Origin: an uncultured Paracoccus sp.
GTDB lineage: Bacteria > Pseudomonadota > Alphaproteobacteria > Rhodobacterales > Rhodobacteraceae
Direction: 5' to 3'
Length of the DNA stretch: 7,518 nucleotides
NCBI RefSeq assembly: GCF_946221145.1
Contig: NZ_CAMIOH010000152.1
Coordinates: 1-7,518, forward strand
The notes under the pieces were generated by a model, which saw nothing but the letters and a program-made list of their open reading frames with translations, was not told the DNA's origin and made no database searches. The translations under genes were made by a program, and so were the position numbers. Below are positions 1-5,756 of this stretch, piece by piece. Position 1 is the stretch's first letter, and every line of letters starts with the position of its first letter.

Positions 1-89
1 GACTGACGGACAAGGTGATCTTGGAAGCCGGCAGACTGACGGGTCTGCGCGGGCATGACGGCAGCAATACGGCGGCCGGGAAGGAATGA
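1..89 (+). CDS. YlxR/DUF448-family RNA-binding protein, C-terminal end only
   Basis: Only the last 28 codons are present; the first complete codon begins at position 3 and the frame ends in TGA at 87-89. The visible residues begin LTDKVILEAGRLTGLRG, which resembles the C-terminal tail of the alphaproteobacterial YlxR (DUF448) proteins, usually annotated as RNA-binding proteins and commonly encoded between nusA and infB. The stop codon overlaps a possible infB start at 86 in an ATGA arrangement, which supports one transcript. The assignment rests mostly on position next to infB and on the LTD...E(A)GRL tail; the core YlxR domain lies outside the window, so identity is likely but not proved. 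The gene symbol is left empty because too little is visible. Confidence 0.6.
   Translation, partial: LTDKVILEAGRLTGLRGHDGSNTAAGKE
81..85 (+). promoter_or_regulatory. Ribosome binding site for infB
   Basis: AAGGA lies directly against ATG 86, leaving no spacer, but 12 bases before ATG 98. A ribosome cannot use it for the first ATG at normal spacing, so it favours the second, although 12 bases is on the long side. It sits inside the last codons of the upstream gene, which suits translational coupling. Confidence 0.5.
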
Positions 90-97
90 AGACGCAG

Positions 98-2674
98 ATG
101 AGCGACAAAGACGGAAAATCGACCCTGGGGTTCGGCGGCAGCGGCCGTTCGGGCCAGGTCAAGCAAAGCTTCAGCCATGGCCGCACCAAGAGCGTCGTCG
201 TGGAAACCAAACGCAAGCGCGTCGTGGTGCCCAAGCCCGGCGTGGCGCCCGCCGTGACCGACAAGGTCAAGAATCCGCTGACCGCCAAGGTCGCCAGCGA
301 CCCCTCGAAACGCCCCGCGGGCATTTCCGACGCCGAGATGGAGCGCCGGCTGAAGGCGCTTGCCGCAGCCAAGGCCCGTGAGGCTGACGATGCCCTGGCC
401 CGCGCCGCCGAGGAAAAGGCGCGCGAGGAAGAACGCGAACGCCGCCGCGCCGAGATCGAGGCGAAAGAGCGCGAGGAACGCGAGCGCGAGGAAGCCCGCA
501 AGGCCAAGGCCGAGGAAGAAGAGCGCCTGGCCCGCGAAGCCGAGGAACTGGCCAAGCGCAAGGAAGAGCCCAAGCCGGCGGAACGTCCCGCCCGCGCGGC
601 GGCCCCTGCCGCCCGCCCTGCAAGCGCACGCCCGGCCGCCCCGGACCGCGCCGCGATCGAGGCCGCGGCCTCTCGCGCCGAAAAGCCCGGCGTTGCCACC
701 GGCCCGCGCCGCACCGACCGCGACCGCCGCGACACCGGCGGCGACAGCGACGCCAAGGCCAAGGCCAAGGCCGAGGACAGCCGCCGCACCGGCCGCCTGT
801 CGCTGAACCAGGCGCTTGACGGCGAAGGCGGCCGCCAGCGATCCCTGGCTGCGATGAAGCGCAAGCAGGACCGCGCACGGCAGAAGGCGATGGGCAATGT
901 CCGCACCGAAAAGCAGGTGCGCGACGTGCAGTTGCCGGAAACCATCGTGGTGTCGGAACTGGCCAACCGGATGGCGGAACGCGCCGCCGATGTGGTCAAG
1001 TCGCTGATGAAGATGGGCATGATGGTGTCCATGAACCAGCCGATCGACGCCGATACCGCCGAACTGGTGATCGAGGAATTCGGCCATAAGGCCGTCCGGG
1101 TGTCGGATGCCGACGTGGAACAGGTGATCGACACGGTCCAAGACCGCGACGAGGATCTGCGCCCGCGTCCGCCGATCGTCACCATCATGGGCCATGTCGA
1201 CCACGGCAAGACCTCGCTTCTGGACGCGATCCGCAAGGCGAATGTCGTGTCCGGCGAGGCTGGCGGGATCACCCAGCATATCGGCGCCTATCAGGTGAAA
1301 ACCGAATCCGGCGCGGTGCTGACCTTCCTGGACACGCCGGGCCACGCCGCCTTCACGTCGATGCGCGCACGCGGTGCGCAGGTGACCGACATCGTGGTGC
1401 TGGTGGTGGCCGCCGATGACGCGGTGATGCCGCAGACCATCGAGGCGATCAACCACGCCAAGGCCGCCAAGGTGCCGATGATCGTGGCGATCAACAAGAT
1501 CGACAAGCCTTCCGCCGATCCCGACCGGGTGCGCACCTCGCTGCTGCACCAGGAGGTCGTGGTCGAGAAGATGTCGGGCGACGTGCAGGATGTCGAAGTC
1601 TCGGCCAAGACCGGCCAGGGGCTGGACGAACTGCTGGAAGCCATTGCGCTGCAAGCCGAAATCCTGGAGCTGCGCGCCAATCCCGACCGTGCCGCCCAGG
1701 GCGCGGTGATCGAGGCGCAGCTGGACGTGGGTCGCGGTCCCGTCGCCACCGTCCTGGTCCAGAACGGCACCCTGCGTCGCGGCGACATCTTTGTCGTGGG
1801 CGAACAGTGGGGCAAGGTGCGCGCGCTGATCAACGACAAGGGCGAGCGTGTGGACGAGGCCGGGCCTTCGGTTCCGGTCGAGGTCCTGGGCCTGGACGGC
1901 ACGCCTGCCGCGGGCGACGTGCTGAACGTGGTCGAGACCGAGGCGCAGGCCCGCGAGATCGCGGATTACCGCATCCAGCAGACCAAGGACAAGCGCGCCG
2001 CCGCCGGTGCCGCGACCACGCTGGAACAGCTGATGGCCAAGGCCAAGGCCGATGAGAGCGTCTCCGAACTGCCGGTGGTGGTGAAGGCTGACGTGCAGGG
2101 TTCGGCCGAGGCGATCGTGCAGGCCCTGGAAAAGATCGGCAACGACGAGGTTCGGGTGCGCGTGCTGCATTACGGCGTGGGTGCGATCACCGAATCCGAC
2201 ATCGGCCTGGCCGAAGCCAGCAAGGCCCCGGTGATCGGCTTCAACGTCCGCGCGAATGCCCCGGCCCGCAATTCGGCCAACCAGAAGGGTGTCGAGATCC
2301 GCTATTACTCGATCATCTATGACCTGGTGGACGACATCAAGGCGGCGGCCTCGGGCCTGCTGTCGAACGAGGTGCGCGAGAACTTCATCGGCTATGCCGA
2401 GATTCGCGAAGTCTTCAAGGTCACCGGCATCGGCAAGGTCGCCGGCTGCCTTGTCACCGAAGGCGTGGCGCGCCGGTCGGCGGGCGTGCGTCTGCTGCGC
2501 GACAACGTGGTGATCCACGAAGGCACGCTGAAGACGCTGAAGCGCTTCAAGGACGAGGTGAAGGAAGTCATCTCGGGCCAGGAATGCGGGATGGCGTTCG
2601 AGAATTACGACGACATCCGCCAAGGCGACATCATCGAGATCTTCGAACGCGAGGAGGTCGAGCGCACGCTGTAA
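98..2674 (+). CDS. infB: Translation initiation factor IF2
   Basis: Cytoplasmic GTPase that brings fMet-tRNA to the 30S subunit and promotes 50S joining. The start at 98 gives 858 residues beginning MSDKDGKSTLG; ATG 86 would add four. I prefer 98 because of ribosome-site spacing and because related IF2 proteins, as I recall them, begin MSD-DGK. Order: alphaproteobacterial IF2-associated N-terminus (about 1-47), a Glu/Arg/Lys-rich, probably helical stretch (about 77-157), a Pro/Ala linker, IF2_N domain (about 279-341), G domain, beta-barrel domain II (about 535-620), domain III starting near LPVVVKADVQGS at 658, and the C-terminal fMet-tRNA-binding domain from about 769. GTPase motifs are intact: G1 GHVDHGKT (365-372), G2 within GGITQHIG, G3 DTPGH (412-416), G4 NKID (466-469), G5 SAKTG (502-506). 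The gene is complete with no frameshift and ends TAA, 45 bases before a terminator stem. Confidence 0.97.
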   Translation: MSDKDGKSTLGFGGSGRSGQVKQSFSHGRTKSVVVETKRKRVVVPKPGVAPAVTDKVKNPLTAKVASDPSKRPAGISDAEMERRLKALAAAKAREADDALARAAEEKAREEERERRRAEIEAKEREEREREEARKAKAEEEERLAREAEELAKRKEEPKPAERPARAAAPAARPASARPAAPDRAAIEAAASRAEKPGVATGPRRTDRDRRDTGGDSDAKAKAKAEDSRRTGRLSLNQALDGEGGRQRSLAAMKRKQDRARQKAMGNVRTEKQVRDVQLPETIVVSELANRMAERAADVVKSLMKMGMMVSMNQPIDADTAELVIEEFGHKAVRVSDADVEQVIDTVQDRDEDLRPRPPIVTIMGHVDHGKTSLLDAIRKANVVSGEAGGITQHIGAYQVKTESGAVLTFLDTPGHAAFTSMRARGAQVTDIVVLVVAADDAVMPQTIEAINHAKAAKVPMIVAINKIDKPSADPDRVRTSLLHQEVVVEKMSGDVQDVEVSAKTGQGLDELLEAIALQAEILELRANPDRAAQGAVIEAQLDVGRGPVATVLVQNGTLRRGDIFVVGEQWGKVRALINDKGERVDEAGPSVPVEVLGLDGTPAAGDVLNVVETEAQAREIADYRIQQTKDKRAAAGAATTLEQLMAKAKADESVSELPVVVKADVQGSAEAIVQALEKIGNDEVRVRVLHYGVGAITESDIGLAEASKAPVIGFNVRANAPARNSANQKGVEIRYYSIIYDLVDDIKAAASGLLSNEVRENFIGYAEIREVFKVTGIGKVAGCLVTEGVARRSAGVRLLRDNVVIHEGTLKTLKRFKDEVKEVISGQECGMAFENYDDIRQGDIIEIFEREEVERTL

Positions 2675-2710
2675 GGCGGCGCTTGCCCCGACCGTCGAAA
2701 CCGGACCACA

Positions 2711-2746
2711 TGAAAAAAAGGGCGGCCAAATCGGCCGCCCTTTTCA
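2711..2746. terminator. Bidirectional intrinsic terminator between infB and the minus-strand genes
   Basis: A perfect 8-bp stem, GGGCGGCC (2720-2727) with GGCCGCCC (2733-2740), closes a 5-base loop. It is followed on the plus strand by TTTT (2741-2744) and preceded by seven A (2713-2719), which become seven T after the stem on the minus strand. The A and T runs can extend the stem. It lies 45 bases after the infB stop and 30 bases beyond the minus-strand stop at 2771, exactly where convergent transcripts would meet. The minus-strand T-run is longer, so it may be the stronger terminator for that direction. Confidence 0.9.
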
Positions 2747-2770
2747 CGTTGCCCGTCGTGGTGCGTAGGG

Positions 2771-2899
2771 TCAGCGCGTTACGGGTTTCCCCTCAAAGGT
2801 GCGTCCACCGATGCGGACGACCATGTTCCCGTTAGGGGCCAAGCATTCGAAAAGCCCCTGGACGAGAATGTGGCTGCCGATGGAGATCGTGCGAATCAT
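2771..2899 (-). CDS. Small hypothetical protein, 42 residues
   Basis: I do not recognise a function. The frame from ATG 2899 encodes 42 residues beginning MIRTISIGSHILVQG and ending GGRTFEGKPVTR. GAGGG stands 6 bases before this ATG (AAGAGGG at 2906-2912), a good ribosome site. A TTG at 2962 would add 21 residues but has no such site, so 2899 is preferred. The protein is short, has no signal peptide, membrane segment or cysteine pair, and alternates hydrophobic residues with glycine turns (ISIGSHILVQG, NGNMVVRIGGRTF), suggesting a compact all-beta fold. This fold is inference. It lies last in the minus-strand gene row, 121 bases after mutT and 30 bases before the terminator, with no terminator visible between it and mutT, so it may be co-transcribed or have its own promoter. 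Coding is supported by the ribosome site and the terminator just beyond the stop. Confidence 0.65.
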   Translation of the reverse strand: MIRTISIGSHILVQGLFECLAPNGNMVVRIGGRTFEGKPVTR

Positions 2900-3020
2900 G
2901 TCAAGCCCTCTTGTTCCCTCTGAGATCAGCTTGTCACGAATTCGTTCACAAAGAATTAACAATGCGGCGATCTACACCATTTTGGTGGCAGTTTAAGAAG
3001 ATCAAGCCCAAATTGCGGCG
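2900..3020. other. Intergenic gap with an imperfect dyad (TTGT...ACAA around ACGAATTCGT)
   Basis: This 121-base gap between mutT and the small gene is visibly more AT-rich than the coding DNA around it. It holds a perfect 10-bp palindrome, ACGAATTCGT (2936-2945), flanked by TTGT (2931-2934) and ACAA (2948-2951) at unequal distances of one and two bases. The dyad is 32 to 52 bases upstream of the small gene's ATG, where a promoter or operator could sit. I could not find a convincing -35/-10 pair. A 5-bp stem CACCA/TGGTG (2975-2987) is too weak and lacks a T-run, so it is not a terminator. Confidence 0.3.
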
Positions 3021-3419
3021 TCAAAGCCACATTTGTAACACTGGGATCAGCGGCAGATCGGCAGGCGGCATAGGGTAATTGCGCAAATCACCCGCCCGCA
3101 CCCAGGCCAATTGCTGCCCTTCCAGCGGCCTGGCGATTCCCGTCCACCGCCGGCAGGCAAAGACCGGCATCAGCAGATGAAAATCGGGATAGCTGTGACT
3201 GGCAAAGGTCAGCGGCGCCAGGCACGATGTCCAGGTGTCGATGCCCAGCTCCTCGTGCAACTCGCGGATCAGCGCCGCTTCAGGCGTCTCGCCCTGCTCG
3301 ACCTTGCCGCCGGGAAACTCCCACAGGCCCGCCATCGACTTGCCGTCCGGGCGCTGCGCCAGAAGCACGCGCCCGTCTGCGTCGATCAGCGCCACCGCGG
3401 CGACAAGGACGGTTTTCAC
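3021..3419 (-). CDS. mutT: MutT-type Nudix hydrolase (probable 8-oxo-dGTP diphosphatase)
   Basis: Predicted to hydrolyse oxidised nucleotides such as 8-oxo-dGTP to the monophosphate plus pyrophosphate, keeping oxidised guanine out of DNA. The 132-residue protein has a perfect Nudix box GX5EX7REUXEEXGU at residues 38-60 (G38, E44, R52, E53, E56, E57, G59), preceded by WEFPGGKVE (33-41), the hallmark of the MutT branch; the acidic residues bind the metal. Length matches the family (about 130). The start is GTG at 3419, with GGAG (3428-3431) 8 bases upstream; the N-terminus MKTVLVAAVALID begins the first beta strand as in relatives. It follows argJ by 46 bases on the same strand and is probably in one operon with it. 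Some Nudix enzymes with this box have other substrates, so the exact substrate is inferred from family, not shown. Confidence 0.9.
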   Translation of the reverse strand: MKTVLVAAVALIDADGRVLLAQRPDGKSMAGLWEFPGGKVEQGETPEAALIRELHEELGIDTWTSCLAPLTFASHSYPDFHLLMPVFACRRWTGIARPLEGQQLAWVRAGDLRNYPMPPADLPLIPVLQMWL

Positions 3420-3465
3420 ACCCGCATCTCCGACACGGCCCTGCTGCGCGTTTTCGGCATGGCTT

Positions 3466-4722
3466 TCACGACCGATAATCGGCGTTGATGTCGATATAGC
3501 CGTGTGTCAGGTCGCAGGTCCAGACGGTCCGCGCCCCCTGCCCCAGCCCCAGATCGACGGCGATCAGCAGGTTCTGGTTGGCCATATAGGCGCTTGCCGC
3601 CGCCTCGTCATAGGCGGGCGACCGCCAGCCGTTTTCAGCCAGAACCATACCGCCGAACCGGATCGTCAGCCGGTCGCGGTCAGCCTGCGCGCCCGATTTG
3701 CCGACGGCGGCGACGATCCGGCCCCAGTTGGCGTCCTGGCCCGCAATGGCGGTCTTGACCAGCGGCGAATTGGCGATGGCCATGGCCACGCGGTGGGCGT
3801 CGGCATCGGATGCAGCACCCGTCACCTGAACCTCGACGAACTTCGTCGCCCCCTCCCCGTCGCGGACCACAAGCTGCGCCAGATCCCGCATCACGTCGTG
3901 CAGCGCCGCCACGAAAGCCGCGCCCACGCCGCCCTCCAGATCGCTGATCGGTGCCGCATCGCTGCGCCCGGTCGCCGCCAGGATCAGCGCGTCAGAGGTC
4001 GAGGTGTCGCTGTCCACGGTGATCGCGTTGAAGGTCGTGTCCAGACCCGACGACAGGGCATGCTGCAACAGCGGTGCGGCGATCGCGGCATCCGTGAAGA
4101 CATAGACCAGCATCGTCGCCATGTCCGGCGCGATCATGCCCGATCCCTTGGCGATCCCGGCGATGCGGATCTGCCCGCCATCGCCTTCGATCACCGCCGA
4201 GGCTCCCTTGGGAAAGGTGTCGGTGGTCATGATCGCGCGCGCCGCGTCGGCGATGCCGCCCGCGTCCAGCGATCCGGCCAGATCGCCGACGATCGCCACG
4301 ATCCGGTCATGGGGCAGCGGCTCCCCGATCACCCCGGTCGAGGACGAGAACACCCGGCCCGCCGGAACGCCGGTCGCCTGCGCCACGGCGCCGGTCACCG
4401 CATCCACCGACGCCTGCCCGCGTGCGCCGGTGAAGGCATTGGCATTGCCGGAATTGACGATGATCGCCGCACCTTGGGGCGCGTCGCCGCCCTGCGCCAG
4501 CTTGGCCTGGTTGTCGAGGATGCAGGCCGCGCGGGTCGATGACCGGGTAAAGGCCCCGGCCAGGGTCGATTCCGGGGCGATGCGGATCAGGGTCACGTCG
4601 GTGCGGCCCTGATACTTCACACCTGCGGCACCGCTGGCGAATTCGACGCCCGCGATCACCGGCAGGTCGGGAAAGGCGGCAGGCGCCAACGGCGATACGG
4701 AAAGACCGGCCTTGCCCATCAT
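3466..4722 (-). CDS. argJ: ArgJ, ornithine acetyltransferase / amino-acid acetyltransferase
   Basis: Transfers the acetyl group of N-acetylornithine to glutamate, recycling acetyl in arginine biosynthesis; many members also make N-acetylglutamate from acetyl-CoA. The 418-residue protein is full length for the family. It is made as a precursor that cuts itself before a conserved threonine, seen here in KGSGMIAPDMATML, with cleavage expected between A202 and T203; T203 becomes the N-terminal nucleophile of the beta chain. The oxyanion-hole pair T129-G130 is present in SSTGVIGEPL, and the C-terminus INADYRS is the usual intact end. Whether it is mono- or bifunctional cannot be told from sequence. 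Two ATGs sit in tandem: 4722 overlaps the isomerase stop as ATGA, and 4719 is one codon later. GGAGG is 4 bases from the first and 7 from the second, so 4719 (417 residues) is equally possible. Confidence 0.96.
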   Translation of the reverse strand: MMGKAGLSVSPLAPAAFPDLPVIAGVEFASGAAGVKYQGRTDVTLIRIAPESTLAGAFTRSSTRAACILDNQAKLAQGGDAPQGAAIIVNSGNANAFTGARGQASVDAVTGAVAQATGVPAGRVFSSSTGVIGEPLPHDRIVAIVGDLAGSLDAGGIADAARAIMTTDTFPKGASAVIEGDGGQIRIAGIAKGSGMIAPDMATMLVYVFTDAAIAAPLLQHALSSGLDTTFNAITVDSDTSTSDALILAATGRSDAAPISDLEGGVGAAFVAALHDVMRDLAQLVVRDGEGATKFVEVQVTGAASDADAHRVAMAIANSPLVKTAIAGQDANWGRIVAAVGKSGAQADRDRLTIRFGGMVLAENGWRSPAYDEAAASAYMANQNLLIAVDLGLGQGARTVWTCDLTHGYIDINADYRS

Positions 4723-5558
4723 TCTGCCTCCAGCAGGTCGGTCTTGGACAGCCAGGCGGGGTCGATCCCCTCGGTCTTTTCGACCGTGGCGGCGCCGGTC
4801 AGGCGCCCGATTTCGGCCTGCACCTTGTCGCGCAGCACCATCTGGCTGATCTGGTCACGCACCTGATCCAGCGGCGGGACATCACGCAGCCGCGTGTCGT
4901 TGAGCTTGATGACATGCCATCCGAATTCGGTCTGCACCGGATCCGAAATCTGGCCCTTTTCCATCCCGGCCACCGCTTCGGCAAAGGGCTGGACCATCTG
5001 GTCGGCGGCAAACCAGCCCAGATCGCCCTTGTTCGGCCCGCTCGGCCCGGTCGAGTTCTGCTCGGCCAGCGTCCCGAAATCGGCGCCGCCATCCAGCTGC
5101 GCCTTGATCTCGCGCGCCTTTTCCTCGGAGTCGACCAGGATGTGCGCGGCGGAATATTCGGTCACCGGCTTGGCGTCGGCAAACAGCCCGTCATAGGCGG
5201 CCTGGACTTCCTCGTCGGTGGGCTGGGCCTTGGCGACCTCGGCAATGGCGGCGGCGGCCAGGGTATTGCGCCGCTGGATCTCCAGTTGCGCGCGCACGCC
5301 GGCGCTTTCCTTGCCTGCGGCCGCCACGGCGGTCTGCTGGATCAGCTGGTCCAGCATCATCTCGTACAGGGGCGCATCGCCCATGGCGGCCATCTGCGGA
5401 TCCTCGCTTGCCGCCTGCTTCATCACGATCATCTCGCCCAGGGTGATGGGCGTGCCGTTGACGGTGGCCACGACGGTATCCGCGCCCTTGTCCTGCGCCA
5501 TGGCCGCAAGCGGCAGCGCGGTGGCCAGCAGCGCGGCCAGAATCGAGGTCTTCAGCAT
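4719..5558 (-). CDS. Exported parvulin-type peptidyl-prolyl cis-trans isomerase
   Basis: Catalyses cis-trans rotation at proline bonds and likely acts as a folding helper for exported proteins in the periplasm. It has 279 residues. Residues 1-21 form a Sec signal peptide: K3, a hydrophobic core, then AMA before Q22 as the likely cleavage site. No lipobox cysteine is present, so it should be soluble rather than a lipoprotein. A helical SurA/PrsA-like N-terminal part (about 26-130) precedes one parvulin domain (about 133-223), with AAHILV (H139), GDLGWF (178-183) and FGWHVIKL (212-219). A short helical C-terminal tail follows. The start at 5558 is supported by GAAGGG (5565-5570) 6 bases upstream and by the signal peptide beginning there. 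Its stop overlaps argJ (ATGA). It is divergent from secA, consistent with an export-related role. Symbols such as ppiC, prsA or surA are not safely assignable. Confidence 0.93.
   Translation of the reverse strand: MLKTSILAALLATALPLAAMAQDKGADTVVATVNGTPITLGEMIVMKQAASEDPQMAAMGDAPLYEMMLDQLIQQTAVAAAGKESAGVRAQLEIQRRNTLAAAAIAEVAKAQPTDEEVQAAYDGLFADAKPVTEYSAAHILVDSEEKAREIKAQLDGGADFGTLAEQNSTGPSGPNKGDLGWFAADQMVQPFAEAVAGMEKGQISDPVQTEFGWHVIKLNDTRLRDVPPLDQVRDQISQMVLRDKVQAEIGRLTGAATVEKTEGIDPAWLSKTDLLEAE
4727..4731 (-). promoter_or_regulatory. Ribosome binding site for argJ
   Basis: GGAGG on the minus strand is the strongest Shine-Dalgarno match in the window. It lies inside the last codons of the isomerase gene, 4 bases before ATG 4722 and 7 before ATG 4719. 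The spacing slightly favours 4719, while the ATGA overlap favours 4722 and coupled re-initiation. Confidence 0.7.
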
Positions 5559-5600
5559 GGGGATCCCTTCGCTTGTTCTGCCCGCGCATCCGGGCCAGCG

Positions 5601-5629
5601 TTGACAGTGGGGCAGGCGAGGCATAGATC
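5601..5629 (+). promoter_or_regulatory. Candidate promoter for secA
   Basis: A perfect TTGACA (5601-5606) is followed after 17 bases by TAGATC (5624-5629), a poor -10 with 3 of 6 matches. The exact -35 in a GC-rich intergenic region is notable. Transcription would start near 5636 and give a secA leader of about 120 bases that contains the hairpin at 5692-5727. Confidence 0.35.
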
Positions 5630-5676
5630 CCGGTCCAACTCCGTGGAAGGCGCCGCCGCCGCTTTCGTTCAGGCCC

Positions 5677-5706
5677 CTGATACGGCAATGCGGCAGGTCG
5701 CGGCAA
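5677..5706 (-). promoter_or_regulatory. Candidate promoter for the isomerase-argJ-mutT genes
   Basis: On the minus strand TTGCCG (5701-5706) resembles a -35 (4 of 6) and TATCAG (5677-5682) a -10 (4 of 6), spaced 18 bases. Transcription would begin near 5670, leaving a leader of about 110 bases. Its -35 lies at the left arm of the inverted repeat at 5692-5727. Similar matches arise by chance, so this is a weak call. Confidence 0.25.
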
Positions 5707-5727
5707 GTAGGCCCGGCCGCGACCGCC
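5692..5727. repeat. GC-rich inverted repeat in the secA upstream region
   Basis: GGTCGCGGC (5696-5704) pairs perfectly with GCCGCGACC (5716-5724) around an 11-base loop. If A5695 is bulged, three more pairs (5692-5694 with 5725-5727) extend the stem to 12 bp. It ends 20 bases before the secA ribosome site at 5748-5752. Only three T follow it, so it is not a typical terminator. In the secA messenger it could act as a leader structure; as DNA it could be an operator for either divergent gene. Neither role is shown. Confidence 0.6.
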
Positions 5728-5747
5728 TTTCCCAACAACGTGATTGC

Positions 5748-5752
5748 GAAGG
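5748..5752 (+). promoter_or_regulatory. Ribosome binding site for secA
   Basis: GAAGG lies 4 bases before ATG 5757. It fixes this ATG over the in-frame ATG at 5688, which has no Shine-Dalgarno match. Confidence 0.65.
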
Positions 5753-5756
5753 TAAC

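Noticed and set aside
267..878. Open frames on both strands inside infB, including 360-806 plus and 1291-1902 minus
   Set aside because: Out-of-frame products of high-GC coding DNA, rich in Arg, Pro and Ala or Ser, with no ribosome sites; infB fully explains the region.
2584..2835. Plus-strand 83-codon frame running from infB through the terminator
   Set aside because: It reads through the terminator hairpin, overlaps infB in another frame and has no ribosome site.
2975..2987. Stem CACCA-TTT-TGGTG as a terminator after mutT
   Set aside because: Only 5 bp long, not GC-rich enough to be stable, and no T-run follows on the minus strand.
3416..3427. Three-codon frame (ATG CGG GTG TGA) overlapping the mutT start on the minus strand
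   Set aside because: The ribosome site GGAG directly abuts its ATG, so it is unlikely to be translated; probably chance.
3235..4542. Plus-strand open frame of 435 codons opposite mutT and argJ
   Set aside because: It is antisense to two well-supported genes, has Arg/His/Asp-rich composition typical of reverse-frame shadows and shows no recognisable domain.
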